Shown piece by piece: positions 1 through 9,491 of a DNA stretch of 64,000 bases. The position numbers and the translations under genes are program-made. The stretch covers positions 1 to 64,000 of the forward strand of contig JAJEBQ010000056.1 in NCBI GenBank assembly GCA_022822495.1, read 5' to 3'. A model generated the notes under the pieces. The model did not search any database and was not told the origin of the DNA. It saw nothing but the letters and a program-made list of their open reading frames with translations. Source of the DNA: Paracoccaceae bacterium. Lineage in GTDB: Bacteria > Pseudomonadota > Alphaproteobacteria > Rhodobacterales > Rhodobacteraceae. The first letter of the stretch is position 1; every line of letters starts with the position of its first letter.

Positions 1-1
1 G

Positions 2-214
2 GTGGCCATCAACGACAAGTGGGCCAAGGACACGCTTGCCCGAGCCAAAGAGGTCTCCAGTGACAATCTGGCTCCTGAACATGTCACCAAAACGTTCCAA
101 GATTATGCGTCTGCATCTTGGGAAACTTCCGCGCAATACCTCGCTTCATATACCGAGATTGCACGTAAGGCCCAAATGGATGCCGTCGAGCTGGCCTTGG
201 GATCAGCCAAGTAA
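2..214 (+). CDS. Phasin-like small helical protein, 3' portion (cut by window edge)
   Basis: The frame is open from the first bases and ends at TAA 212-214, so the gene probably starts upstream of the window; the GTG at position 2 could be a start but has no visible ribosome site. The 70 visible residues are Ala-rich and helical, with a tail resembling phasins, which coat polyhydroxyalkanoate granules (repeated Ala/Gln/Tyr heptads ending in a Lys). A strong hairpin terminator lies 25 bases downstream, so this is the end of a transcription unit. The family call is an inference from composition only; any small helical bundle protein would fit. Confidence 0.45.
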   Translation: MAINDKWAKDTLARAKEVSSDNLAPEHVTKTFQDYASASWETSAQYLASYTEIARKAQMDAVELALGSAK

Positions 215-239
215 GATAAAGTTCAATTTCTTCTCCCAG

Positions 240-274
240 GGGAGGGGTAAGCAATTACCCCTCCCTTTTCTTTT
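240..274 (+). terminator. Rho-independent terminator
   Basis: An 11-bp perfect stem (240-250 paired with 255-265) with a GCAA tetraloop is followed by a T-rich tract (266-274). It ends the transcript of the phasin-like gene. The complementary strand lacks a comparable U-tract, so it acts mainly on the plus strand. Confidence 0.9.
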
Positions 275-341
275 GAAGCTCAGCAAATTTTTCCAAGATT
301 CGGTTAGCGTAATGTCATCAGAAGGAGAAATTCAGCGGATT

Positions 342-1889
342 TTATTGCTGATAAATTATACGACTCTCAACCTTTGGAGAAACTGTGCCTGCCCCCAATA
401 AGTAGGTGGAGATATGCTCAAGTTCCAAATTACCAGTGGCTTTATTAACCAATACTTTTTGATCAAGAAACATTTCGTACTCATCTCCACCGGTAGCAAG
501 AAAATGATTCAAGGCCAATTGATAAGTGGCCTCCATATCAAGCAGTTGGCCATCGCGGGTTACCCTGATTATTTTGTTTCCTAGCGGGGCCTTGGGATCA
601 ACTACGATAGACATACCTGAAAGGTGTAGAAATCTTCCAGCTCCTTCCTCCAGGGTTTTGTCTAGTTTACTAAAGGCGTTTTCGAGCGCTTCCACGACGA
701 CATGGCCAGTTACTTCCAGAACCATTGTTGTATCCACAAAGGGGAGTTCACTAAGTAATTCCTTTCTGGTTAATAATGTACCTGCCGGATAAAGTTTATT
801 TCCCCGGATGGCGCCTCCGTTTACAAAACAGATATCTGAATCGGTTTGGTCGCAGATAGCATCGGCAAACAAATTACCAATTGCAGACTCCTTGTAAAGG
901 ACAGTTTCAGGCCGGCTGTCCAGTACGGTTTCGGCGATACCAAGTTCTTTTGAAAGAAATTGTTCTAATATATCCTCATGATATCGGGCACTAGCAATAA
1001 ATGCAGGAGCAGGTTCTAGTAGCCTGGAATTCACAGTTCTGGTCTCTACAAACCAGTCAACACCAGAACTACCATTACGCTTCAGGTACAAGTCAATTAG
1101 AGGGATATTTTCAGCTTGTGAATCAGACTCGATAAAAAGAGTGTCATTATAAAATTCAACGGCTAGGATTTCGTCATAACCTCCCAAAATAATGTCAAAA
1201 TTGCCAGTAGCAATCAACTCCCTGTCAACTTTATCATTGGTATGAGCTATTGCAACGATTATATCTGCACCAGCATCCCTTAGTATATCGGCTTCGGCTA
1301 TTGCTGCTGATATCGGTTCTGTGACCAAAAAATTGCCAGTAGTTGTATTTTCCATCGCGCTTTGCGATGTCAACCCAATGAATCCGATGTTATAACCATC
1401 CATTTCGAGAATCATGGATTTCTTTGCCCCCTCAAGGGTAGCATCGTTCTTATTTATTATATTGCTGCTGAGAAATGGGAAATTAGCCTGCTGGATACGC
1501 TCCTCGAGCACCTTTGGTCCGTAATTCAAATCCTGATCACCTACAACCATCACGTCCAGTTCCAACTGGTTAAACAGCTCAATCATCGGAGCCCCCCTGT
1601 AGATTGCCGTCATGAGGTTGGGTTCCAGAAAATCACCACCAAAAGTGACAATAACATTCTTATTCAGGCTTCTTTCATCGGCAACGAGAGTTGCCACTTT
1701 GGCCAAGCCTCCTCTACCATTATTGCTCACCATCTGATTAAGGTCATTGAAGTGAATGAAGGTTATCTTGGTGTGTGCATTTTCTGCAAATAATCCGTTG
1801 GCAAATAGAAATGCAGAGAAAATCAGAGTTAGAACTGATTTGATAAAATGTGTTCCATGGGGTTTGGCACTTGTATCAACGAGGGTCAT
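342..1889 (-). CDS. 5'-nucleotidase/UshA-family protein with degenerate metallophosphatase site
   Basis: 515 aa with an N-terminal hydrophobic signal segment (about residues 15-35), so it is probably exported. The N-terminal half is a calcineurin-like metallophosphatase fold (GRGGLAKVATL at 58-68; FGGD at 83-86) and the C-terminal half is the 5_nucleotid_C substrate domain (ESAIGNL, NGGAIRGN, LPFVDT, GGDEYEMF). Family members hydrolyse nucleotides or UDP-sugars in the periplasm. Here the canonical GNHE signature reads GDQD (117-120) and the GGHxH motif reads GGYDE (236-240), so several metal ligands are missing while the substrate domain is kept; only the His in AIAHTND (H216) survives. It may be a binding protein rather than an enzyme. 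It is divergent from the kinase gene to its right. Confidence 0.85.
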   Translation of the reverse strand: MTLVDTSAKPHGTHFIKSVLTLIFSAFLFANGLFAENAHTKITFIHFNDLNQMVSNNGRGGLAKVATLVADERSLNKNVIVTFGGDFLEPNLMTAIYRGAPMIELFNQLELDVMVVGDQDLNYGPKVLEERIQQANFPFLSSNIINKNDATLEGAKKSMILEMDGYNIGFIGLTSQSAMENTTTGNFLVTEPISAAIAEADILRDAGADIIVAIAHTNDKVDRELIATGNFDIILGGYDEILAVEFYNDTLFIESDSQAENIPLIDLYLKRNGSSGVDWFVETRTVNSRLLEPAPAFIASARYHEDILEQFLSKELGIAETVLDSRPETVLYKESAIGNLFADAICDQTDSDICFVNGGAIRGNKLYPAGTLLTRKELLSELPFVDTTMVLEVTGHVVVEALENAFSKLDKTLEEGAGRFLHLSGMSIVVDPKAPLGNKIIRVTRDGQLLDMEATYQLALNHFLATGGDEYEMFLDQKVLVNKATGNLELEHISTYLLGAGTVSPKVESRIIYQQ

Positions 1890-2087
1890 TGAAACTACTC
1901 TCCTATGAAGGTTAATTGTGGTTAAAGAATTGTTCTGAATGTTGTTTTAATATGAGTTGAATATAATCATCAACAAAAAAGGTATTGGTATTCCTGTGAG
2001 GTGGATGGAATTTACTTTTATTCGCCTTCTAACTATTTACTTTGGCAATTTTGGTTAAAACCCGCGAAGACAAATGGATTCTGAGAT

Positions 2088-3086
2088 ATGATACCAGTAA
2101 AGAAGAAACTTCAAGTCGTTGGCGTTGGCAATGCAATAGTTGATATCCTTTGTAAGGTAGAATACCAACTGCTTGATGATCTTGAAATAACCCCTGGTAT
2201 TATGCAGCTTATAGATTTGCCAAGAGCGCGTAAACTATATAGTTTGTTGGAAAATACTAAAGAAGTAGGTGGAGGATCGGTTGCCAACACAATTGCAGGA
2301 TTGGCAATGCTTGGAATCAGTTCAGCATATATTGGTAAAGTAAAAGACGATCACCTCGGTAAAATATACGCTTCCGATCTGCATTCTTTGGGTGTTGGAT
2401 ATAAAACTGAAATGGCTCCATCCGATGAAAGTTACGAGACAGGAAGAAGTGTTGTTATGGTAACCCCAGATGGCGAAAGATCCATGAACACCTATTTGGG
2501 AGCTGCTGAGTTTTTAACCCCGGCAGATATGGACAGTCAGTTTCTTTGTAATACTGATTGGATCTATCTTGAAGGATACAGATTTGATGGCCCCGAATGC
2601 CAGAAGGCATTTCGAATTGCTTTTGACATGTGTAAAAATTCAGGAGGGAAAGTAGCAATGGCACTTTCAGATCCCTTTTGTATCAAGAGGCATAGGGGAG
2701 CCTTTTGGAACCTTATCCATAGTGGGATAGATCTCATTTTTGGCAACCGGTTAGAAATTCTCTCGCTTTGTCAAACTGATGACCTCACGAAAGCCTTGAC
2801 CATGCTCAACAAGGATAACCTTCTTGTTGTAACGACCCTCTCCGAGGAGGGAGTGATCGTTTCTACCAAAGGTAAAAATATCAGGGTTGAAGCATCCCCA
2901 ACCAAAATTGTAGATGCAACCGGGGCAGGTGATCAGTTTGCCGCGGGTTTCTTTTATGGGCTGGTTAATGGATTGGATCTGGAAATATCAGCAAATCTGG
3001 GATGTATGGCTGCAGGTGAAGTTATTGGACATATAGGACCCAGACCAGAAATAAATTTGTTAGAAAGGTTCCAAGAAAAAATATAA
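2088..3086 (+). CDS. PfkB-family carbohydrate/adenosine kinase
   Basis: 332 aa, the usual length for the ribokinase/PfkB family. Both signatures are present: the N-terminal GGGSVANTIAGLAMLG stretch (about residues 62-77), which binds the sugar moiety, and the C-terminal DATGAGDQFAAGF stretch, in which D282 of GAGD is the expected catalytic base. Overall similarity is to alphaproteobacterial proteins annotated as adenosine kinase, which make AMP from adenosine with ATP in the cytosol; a different nucleoside or sugar substrate cannot be excluded. It is followed closely by a HIT protein, another nucleotide-related family, and is divergent from the nucleotidase homologue, which fits a purine nucleoside salvage role. 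Confidence 0.85.
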   Translation: MIPVKKKLQVVGVGNAIVDILCKVEYQLLDDLEITPGIMQLIDLPRARKLYSLLENTKEVGGGSVANTIAGLAMLGISSAYIGKVKDDHLGKIYASDLHSLGVGYKTEMAPSDESYETGRSVVMVTPDGERSMNTYLGAAEFLTPADMDSQFLCNTDWIYLEGYRFDGPECQKAFRIAFDMCKNSGGKVAMALSDPFCIKRHRGAFWNLIHSGIDLIFGNRLEILSLCQTDDLTKALTMLNKDNLLVVTTLSEEGVIVSTKGKNIRVEASPTKIVDATGAGDQFAAGFFYGLVNGLDLEISANLGCMAAGEVIGHIGPRPEINLLERFQEKI

Positions 3087-3152
3087 AAGTAGGTGAACTT
3101 TAGTTGTCAGGTAGATGACAAACCAATTCAAAACTGTTCGGTGGAAAAGAAA

Positions 3153-3545
3153 ATGCCCTATAATTATGACGATCAAAATGTTTTTGCCAAAATTCTCAGG
3201 GGAGAACTACCCTGCAAGAAAATCTATGAATCAGAGCATAGCCTTGCTTTCGAAGATATAGCCCCCATAGTTCCTAGCCATTATCTGGTTATTCCCAAAG
3301 GCAAGTATGTATGCTTCGACGATTTTTCACAAAATGCCAGCCCTCAAGAAATTGTAGACTATATCCATGCCATCGGTAAAGTTGTAGAAAAGCTTGGGCT
3401 TTCACCAGGGGATTCTGGAGAGGGCTACCGAATACTTTCAAATGCTGGAAGTCATGGCGTACAAATGGTCCCACATTTACACGTACACCTGTTTGGTGGG
3501 AAACCTTTGGGACGAATGTTGTCTGATATAAAGCATGAACAGTAA
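3153..3545 (+). CDS. HIT-family nucleotide hydrolase/transferase
   Basis: The ATG at 3153 gives a 130-residue protein beginning MPYNYDDQNVFAKILRGE, the typical start of bacterial HIT proteins; an in-frame GTG at 3093 would add 20 residues unlike the family and is disfavoured. The histidine triad HLHVHL sits near the C-terminus (His-x-His-x-His), with the middle His as the expected nucleophile that forms a nucleotidyl-His intermediate. HIT proteins of this type hydrolyse purine nucleoside phosphoramidates or dinucleotides in the cytosol. It lies just downstream of the PfkB kinase on the same strand, probably in one transcript. Confidence 0.88.
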   Translation: MPYNYDDQNVFAKILRGELPCKKIYESEHSLAFEDIAPIVPSHYLVIPKGKYVCFDDFSQNASPQEIVDYIHAIGKVVEKLGLSPGDSGEGYRILSNAGSHGVQMVPHLHVHLFGGKPLGRMLSDIKHEQ

Positions 3546-3596
3546 ATTCAGGGATGGAGAATACTTATAAGTAAACGAGAATATTGGAAGACATTA

Positions 3597-4820
3597 ATGA
3601 CAACGGAACGTTATGAATTTGAAGGTCACTCTGGAGACAAACTCTCTGCCAGGCTTGATCGCCCTGAGATTCCAGAGCGAGCAACAGCTCTGTTTGCCCA
3701 TTGTTTCACTTGTTCCAAAGATATCCCTGCTGCCAGAAGAATAGCTGAAGCACTTTCCTCTCTCGGTATCGCAGTCTTGAGGTTTGATTTTACCGGGTTA
3801 GGGCATTCGGATGGTGAATTTTCGAACACAAACTTCACATCAAACGTTCAAGACCTTATTCAGGCAGCGAATCACCTGGAAAACATCGGTCTTCAACCGA
3901 CAATACTGATTGGCCATTCTTTAGGTGGGGCAGCAGTTCTTAAGGCTGCTGCCGAAATCACTTCTGCAAAGGCGATTGTAACGATAGGTGCACCAGCAGA
4001 TCCAAGTCATGTGGCCCATCATTTTGAAAAAAACCTTGATAAAATTCGAACCGAGGGTGAAGCTGAAGTCAACCTTGGAGGAAGATTCTTCAAGATCAAG
4101 AAGCAGTTCGTTGATGATATTGCCCAGAGTAAGTTGCAATCTGCTATCACCAATATGAAAAAGGCTTTACTGGTTATGCACTCACCCTTGGATAATACAG
4201 TAGGGATTGAAAATGCGGCCAAGATTTTTGGTGCTGCCAAGCACCCCAAATCCTTTGTAACCCTTGATAATGCCAACCATCTGATAACTCGCAAGGAGGA
4301 CGCGTCTTATGCTGCCTCAGTTATTGCTGCATGGGTAGAAAAATATCTTCCCCCGAAACTACCGAGGGAATCTGGAAATGTACCTGATGGTGCCATTAGA
4401 GTAAGCGAGGATGATGCTAATGGGTTTCGGCAGTTTGTTTCCGTCGACGGCCAGTTTCAACTTTTGGCCGATGAGCCTATTGATTTTGGGGGTACCAACA
4501 AGGGCCCCAACCCCTATCAGTTTCTTGCTATCGGACTTGGCGCCTGCACCTCAATGACAATCAGAATGTATGCGCGGCGAAAAAGTTGGCCCCTTGTGCA
4601 TGTGGAAGTTGATGTTTTTCATGAAAAAACACACATTGAGGATTGCATCAATTGTGATGAGAGGGGAACAAGGATAGATGTTTTTAACAGGGTAATCAGA
4701 TTGCAGGGGGCTCTGTCTGACGAACAAAAAGTAAGGCTATTGGAAATTGCCGACAAATGCCCTGTCCATAAAACTTTGGGGTCACAGTCTAAAATCGAAA
4801 CTACTTTGGCGAATGGATGA
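3597..4820 (+). CDS. Alpha/beta-hydrolase fused to OsmC-like domain
   Basis: 407 aa with two domains. Residues about 1-255 form an alpha/beta hydrolase with the nucleophile elbow GHSLGG (Ser108) and an NANHLI His near the end of the domain. Residues about 270-400 are OsmC-like with the two redox cysteines, C317 in GACTSM and C388 in CPVHKTL. OsmC/Ohr proteins reduce organic peroxides through this Cys pair. The fusion is a known proteobacterial architecture; the hydrolase may release a substrate handled by the peroxidase domain, but that link is an inference. The protein has no signal peptide and is probably cytosolic. It is co-directional with the HIT gene and polA, with its own short leader. 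Confidence 0.88.
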   Translation: MTTERYEFEGHSGDKLSARLDRPEIPERATALFAHCFTCSKDIPAARRIAEALSSLGIAVLRFDFTGLGHSDGEFSNTNFTSNVQDLIQAANHLENIGLQPTILIGHSLGGAAVLKAAAEITSAKAIVTIGAPADPSHVAHHFEKNLDKIRTEGEAEVNLGGRFFKIKKQFVDDIAQSKLQSAITNMKKALLVMHSPLDNTVGIENAAKIFGAAKHPKSFVTLDNANHLITRKEDASYAASVIAAWVEKYLPPKLPRESGNVPDGAIRVSEDDANGFRQFVSVDGQFQLLADEPIDFGGTNKGPNPYQFLAIGLGACTSMTIRMYARRKSWPLVHVEVDVFHEKTHIEDCINCDERGTRIDVFNRVIRLQGALSDEQKVRLLEIADKCPVHKTLGSQSKIETTLANG

Positions 4821-4975
4821 GTTTCGCGAATAGGTTTGAAATTATGGAAATCAATAAAATTGTACGAAACATTGATTATAATATGATTGCGGTATAAACC
4901 ATTAAATTTGAGATATAATTACCAGCATTATAATTCTGAGGAATAAGCATAGCAGGTAGAAAAATTAGGTTAGCA

Positions 4976-5173
4976 ATGGAAATAGAAGTGCCAGAAGTTG
5001 AAGTTGTCGAGACAACGAGAGTATCCTGCCAGGGGCAGGGTGGTGCCTTGGGACATCCCCTTGTGTGGTATCAGATACCTGAAGATAAAGGTTGGGTTGT
5101 TTGTGGATACTGTGACAAACGTTTTGTTTTGGCTGGTTTTGAAAATAAATTTGCCGAATATGATCGACTCTGA
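4976..5173 (+). CDS. Small zinc-finger protein (COG4391 type)
   Basis: 65 aa. Ligand-like residues lie in the order SCQG, GHPLVW and VVCGYCDKRFVL, that is Cys/His plus a C-terminal CxxC, matching the small zinc-finger domain proteins of alphaproteobacteria that resemble the NDUFS6 accessory subunit of complex I. Its exact role is not established. The ATG at 4976 was chosen because the product then has the family length. It sits 13 bases ahead of polA and is probably co-transcribed with it. Confidence 0.85.
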   Translation: MEIEVPEVEVVETTRVSCQGQGGALGHPLVWYQIPEDKGWVVCGYCDKRFVLAGFENKFAEYDRL

Positions 5174-5186
5174 ACAGTGAGAGTGC

Positions 5187-7988
5187 ATGCGTAAATTTGG
5201 CCAAGGTGACAGGCTGCTGCTGGTTGATGGATCGGGGTATATATTTCGGGCTTACTTCAGCTCTCTGAACGTCCCTTCCGACCGCTTTCGATACCGAAGT
5301 GATAATACCCCTGTGGGGGCTGTACATATTTTCTGTCACATGTTGATGACTGACGTCCTCCAAAGCCCCAAGAAACCAACCCATAGTGCAGTTGTTTTCG
5401 ATAAATCATCAGTTACTTTCAGATCGGAAATCTATCCTCTCTACAAATCCAACCGACCCTCCACACCAGAGGATCTTGTCCCTCAATTTGCGAGTACACG
5501 TGAAGCAACCAGGGCCTTCAACATCCCCTGCCTTGAGATGGAGGGGTATGAAGCAGATGACATCATAGCCACATTGGCCGTGAATGCCAAAGATGCAGGG
5601 GGTGACGTTACCATCATCTCCTCCGACAAGGATCTCATGCAATTGGTTGGAGACGGCATCGTGATGTTTGACACTCGAAAGAAACAGGAAATTGGGCCTG
5701 AGGAGGTAAAGAAAAAATTCCAGGTCTATCCCGACCGGGTAATAGATATCCAAGCTTTAATGGGGGACAGTAGTGATAACATACCTGGTGTACCTGGAGT
5801 TGGACCCAAAACAGCGGCAGGGCTGATAAATGAATATGGCGATTTAGACACCTTAATGCGCCGAAGGAATGAAATCAAAAAACCAAAACTGAGGCAGGTC
5901 TTGGAAGAAAATGCCTCCAAGGTTGAAATCTACCGTCAGTTGGTAACTCTTCATCAGAATGTGCCATTAGACATAACCCTGGAGGATTTGGAAATTGCAC
6001 CTCCAAAGCCAAAAGTACTTTTTGATTTTCTTCTTGCTCAGGAATTTAGAACCCTTGTTGTAAGAGCCGCAGAATATCTTAAGGTTGAACCTCCTGATCT
6101 GCCGGCGAGATATGATCAAAAAGGTGACGTTCAACCGAAAAAATTGGCCTTCAAGCCCAAGGATTATAAACTCGTAAATTCCATGGATATGCTCCGGAAA
6201 CTCATAAAGAGAATCTATGATCGAGGGCAAGTTGCCATATCCTTTGAAACAGAAGGTGAGGAGGCCACAGCCACCCTTATAGCTTTGGGATTGGCCATTG
6301 AGGAGCAGGAAACCTACTATGTGCCTCTAAAGCATGTTGATACGAAGGGGTTTTTAAGGACGGATGGAAGCACATTTCCAAGTCAATTGGACTTTGATAA
6401 TACCTTGGAAGCGCTTCAACCAATGTTTGCTGACAAATCTGTCCTGAAGATCGGTCAAAATATCAAGTTTCTGGTTAAAATACTCGCGCGTAAACAAATT
6501 CAGTTAAACATTGTAGACGACATTCAGGTTATGTCTTTTGTGGCTAATGAAGGAAATTACAAATTTGATCTCGTGAAGATAGCTGAAGCAGAATTTGGTT
6601 ATAAACCAACCCTTGTTAGTGACCTTTTAGGATCTGGCAAAAAGGCCATTCCTTTTTCGCATTCGGATATTGATTCAGCAGCACAATATTCTTCTACAAA
6701 TGCCGATCTTATCCTAAGAGTCTGGAAACTTTTACGTCCCAGACTTAACCAAAACGAGGTTTCAACAGTCTATGAAACCCTTGAGAAACCTCTCATAAAT
6801 ATCTTGGCCGATATAGAAGAAACTGGTATTGTTGTGGATCCTAGGAAGTTACAAGAACTTTCAGGTGTTTTCGAAGGCGAACTTACCGATCTGGCGTCAA
6901 GAATTCACAAGGAGGCTGGTGAAGAATTTTTGATAAGCAGCCCCAAACAGTTGGGTACAGTACTTTTTGAAAAATTGGCATTTCCCTCCGACAAAGCTAA
7001 AACAGCCACAGGTTACAAGACAGGTGTTGATATACTGGAAGATCTTACCGATAGAGGTTATGAATTGCCTGGACTGATCCTGGAATGGCGGCACAAGGCC
7101 AAGTTGAAATCAACCTACACAGATGCTTTGCAAGGGTTCATAAATCCTCAAACCGGAAGAGTTCATACATCCTACCGACTTGATGGCGCAAATACAGGGC
7201 GCTTGTCATCAATTAATCCCAATCTTCAAAATATACCTATCCGTACCCGTGAGGGCAAACAAATTAGAGAAGCATTCATAGCCAGAGAGGGTTATGAAAT
7301 AGTATCCCTTGATTACAGCCAAATCGAACTTAGAATTCTTGCCTTTATGGCCAATGTAAAAGGGATGAAAGAAGCCTTTAAACAGAAAATGGACATCCAT
7401 TATTCCACGGCCAGTCAGGTTTTTGAAACTCCATTGGACGAAGTAACTTCCGATATGAGAAGACAAGCCAAAGCCATTAATTTTGGTATAATTTACGGAA
7501 TTTCTGCTTTTGGACTCGCGCGTAATCTTCAGATACCACGTAAAGATGCCAGTAATTTTATCTCAGGGTATTTTGAACGCTATCCAGAGATCAAGCTTTA
7601 TATGGAAAAGATTGTTGGGATAGCCGAACAACAAAAGCATGTAAAAACCCTATTTGGTAGAAAGATTGGCACCCCAAGTATCAACAAATCTGGACCTCAA
7701 AAAGCTTTTGCCAAGAGAGCGGCCATAAATGCACCCATACAGGGCTCAGCAGCTGATATAATAAGACGAGCAATGGTTAGAATTCCAAAAAAAATTGGAA
7801 AATTACCTGCAAAAATGCTCTTGCAAATCCACGATGAATTGCTTTTTGAAGTCAGAAAAGATGCAGTGCAGGATCTAATAGAAATAGCAACGAAATCTAT
7901 GGAACGGGCCGATCAGCCTGCCGTCGTTATTGATCCTGGCCTTGTAGTTGATTCCGGTGTCGGGAAGAATTGGTTGGAAGCTCATTAG
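5187..7988 (+). CDS. polA: DNA polymerase I (proofreading site degenerate)
   Basis: 933 aa, full length. The N-terminal 5' nuclease (DGSGYIFRAYF, EGYEADDII, SSDKDLM, LMGDSSDNIPGVPGVG) should process Okazaki primers. The C-terminal polymerase has motif A DYSQIELR (D709), motif B RRQAKAINFGIIYG and motif C HDE (882-884), all intact. The central 3'-5' exonuclease domain is recognisable but its acidic metal ligands are changed: FETE at 353-356 in place of the usual DTE, Leu429 where the NxKYD Asp is expected, and Asn505 where the YxxxD Asp is expected. This polymerase therefore probably lacks proofreading. The call as polA is certain; the loss of exonuclease activity is inferred from residues. 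Confidence 0.97.
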   Translation: MRKFGQGDRLLLVDGSGYIFRAYFSSLNVPSDRFRYRSDNTPVGAVHIFCHMLMTDVLQSPKKPTHSAVVFDKSSVTFRSEIYPLYKSNRPSTPEDLVPQFASTREATRAFNIPCLEMEGYEADDIIATLAVNAKDAGGDVTIISSDKDLMQLVGDGIVMFDTRKKQEIGPEEVKKKFQVYPDRVIDIQALMGDSSDNIPGVPGVGPKTAAGLINEYGDLDTLMRRRNEIKKPKLRQVLEENASKVEIYRQLVTLHQNVPLDITLEDLEIAPPKPKVLFDFLLAQEFRTLVVRAAEYLKVEPPDLPARYDQKGDVQPKKLAFKPKDYKLVNSMDMLRKLIKRIYDRGQVAISFETEGEEATATLIALGLAIEEQETYYVPLKHVDTKGFLRTDGSTFPSQLDFDNTLEALQPMFADKSVLKIGQNIKFLVKILARKQIQLNIVDDIQVMSFVANEGNYKFDLVKIAEAEFGYKPTLVSDLLGSGKKAIPFSHSDIDSAAQYSSTNADLILRVWKLLRPRLNQNEVSTVYETLEKPLINILADIEETGIVVDPRKLQELSGVFEGELTDLASRIHKEAGEEFLISSPKQLGTVLFEKLAFPSDKAKTATGYKTGVDILEDLTDRGYELPGLILEWRHKAKLKSTYTDALQGFINPQTGRVHTSYRLDGANTGRLSSINPNLQNIPIRTREGKQIREAFIAREGYEIVSLDYSQIELRILAFMANVKGMKEAFKQKMDIHYSTASQVFETPLDEVTSDMRRQAKAINFGIIYGISAFGLARNLQIPRKDASNFISGYFERYPEIKLYMEKIVGIAEQQKHVKTLFGRKIGTPSINKSGPQKAFAKRAAINAPIQGSAADIIRRAMVRIPKKIGKLPAKMLLQIHDELLFEVRKDAVQDLIEIATKSMERADQPAVVIDPGLVVDSGVGKNWLEAH

Positions 7989-8095
7989 ATCCTAGCGTCA
8001 ATGAACTATCTAGAGTTGGCCTTCGTGAGTGATGATGTCGTATATATCAAAAAATATCATCCAGATTGGGCTAATTTACTAATTGATAGACACAC

Positions 8096-8686
8096 TCATA
8101 CCTCCATTTCAACAGAAGGTATAAACGGAAAAAATACACCCTTTGACCATATTCCAAACCACAGATCACCCTCGTATTCTTCATTCACACAAATTTCCAC
8201 CAGTCTAAAAAAGCTTTTTCGATCAATTAGGGCTTCCAGGTTAGACCGTACCAGAACGTAAGGAGACACCTCACCCGTTTTACTATCTCGAATTACTCTA
8301 ATTGGTTTTTCTGTGCCGGCTAAAGTCTGATCACCTACATTTGTCGTGAAAGTTACCTGCTGATGTTTTCCATTTCCTTTGGTTTCGAAATCTATGGCTA
8401 AAAAAGGAGCATCATCAACTTTGATACCTACTTTCTCAACTGGGGTTACCAAGAAGTAATCCTCGCCATCCTTTCGCAGGATAGAGGAAAAAAGTTTAAC
8501 CAATGGTTTTCGACCAATTGGCGTCCCAAGATAATACCAGGTCCCATCCCGGGCAATTCTCATATCCAAATCACCACAAAATGGTGGATTCCACAGATGA
8601 ACAGGAGGTAATCCCTTTTTTGCAACGTTCTTGATTGTGGCAGCGATATTATCAGCTTTACCGACATCTTTGATTGGCTCAGGCAT
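8096..8686 (-). CDS. DUF1285 family protein
   Basis: About 196 aa from the ATG at 8686 (MPEPIKDVG); a longer frame to 8731 adds 15 residues without family support. Conserved stretches WNPPFCGDLDMRI and GTWYYLGTPIGRKPLVKLF near the N-terminus identify the DUF1285 family, widespread in alpha- and gammaproteobacteria. A known structure of the family shows a PH-like double barrel, but no function is established. It is expected to be cytosolic, with no signal or membrane segment. It is convergent with polA. Confidence 0.88.
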   Translation of the reverse strand: MPEPIKDVGKADNIAATIKNVAKKGLPPVHLWNPPFCGDLDMRIARDGTWYYLGTPIGRKPLVKLFSSILRKDGEDYFLVTPVEKVGIKVDDAPFLAIDFETKGNGKHQQVTFTTNVGDQTLAGTEKPIRVIRDSKTGEVSPYVLVRSNLEALIDRKSFFRLVEICVNEEYEGDLWFGIWSKGVFFPFIPSVEMEV

Positions 8687-8810
8687 TTCTCTTTTCTTTC
8701 TTTGGTACGAGTTTAGGTTAATGACCAACAATAAAACAAAGATCTGAATAAATTATTGTAGGGCTCAATAATTTAAACTGTATCTCCATGAGCACTGAAT
8801 TTTTCCAATC

Positions 8811-9491
8811 TTATTCCTCATGTTTGAAGTAGGATCGAGGTGTCGCACCAATTTGTATGGCAACCTTTTTCCATTCAGGTCCATGCCGTGCTTTAGGTCC
8901 AGCTATTGCGTGAGCTATTTCATGGAGAATAGTATCAATGATATCCTCTTCTTTGCCATCCAAAACGTGGCTGCGACTTAGGGAGATGATCCTATCTCTA
9001 TAATTGCATTTACCCAAGGAACGAATTGACTCATCAAATCTCAAATTCCACTCTTTCAATCCATGAGTATCCATTAAGCTTCGGGCCTTATCACTTATTT
9101 TTTGTACCCTACCAGAACTTGCTCTAGATGGGTTTTGAGACAATACTAGCTGTAATAAATTATATGGAACTGTCCATTGATCACCACTTTTCAACTGGAC
9201 AACTGCTTTTGTTGGATTCAATTTGAAGATAATACCTGAATGAACAGTTCCTCGGCTGTGAAAGGTAACCAAATCACCTACACGGTATTTCGATCTCTCA
9301 AGATCCAATTTAGTTACTATCGTATTTCTACGAGATCCTTTTCTAACCTTGAGAAGTCCCTCTGGAACACGCCAGATGATATTTGAGTTATCAATCACCT
9401 GGGCCCTGTTTCTAAGAGTACCTTTTTTATATAGATGCCCATGAACGACCTTATCAGGCAGTTTAAATTCTACAGGTGTGCCGATTTTCAA
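8811..9491 (-). CDS. SprT-like zinc metalloprotease with N-terminal barrel-like region
   Basis: 226 aa. The C-terminal 95 residues hold the SprT/zincin signature LHEIAHAIAG (HExxH) followed by a third His in ARHGPEWKK, so a zinc protease fold is clear. The first about 120 residues contain two similar segments, each with a short glycine-turn and 'xRVGDLVTF' or 'PVEFKLPDKVVHG' strands that resemble KOW/SH3-type barrels; this part is my reading of the sequence, not a recognised domain. SprT relatives act on DNA-protein crosslinks in eukaryotes, but the role in bacteria is unclear. It lies upstream of the DUF1285 gene on the same strand, about 120 bases away. Confidence 0.82.
   Translation of the reverse strand: MKIGTPVEFKLPDKVVHGHLYKKGTLRNRAQVIDNSNIIWRVPEGLLKVRKGSRRNTIVTKLDLERSKYRVGDLVTFHSRGTVHSGIIFKLNPTKAVVQLKSGDQWTVPYNLLQLVLSQNPSRASSGRVQKISDKARSLMDTHGLKEWNLRFDESIRSLGKCNYRDRIISLSRSHVLDGKEEDIIDTILHEIAHAIAGPKARHGPEWKKVAIQIGATPRSYFKHEE

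Noticed and set aside
4965-5384. 139-codon minus-strand frame across the zinc-finger gene and polA start
   Set aside because: It is a shadow of two well supported plus-strand genes and has no family.
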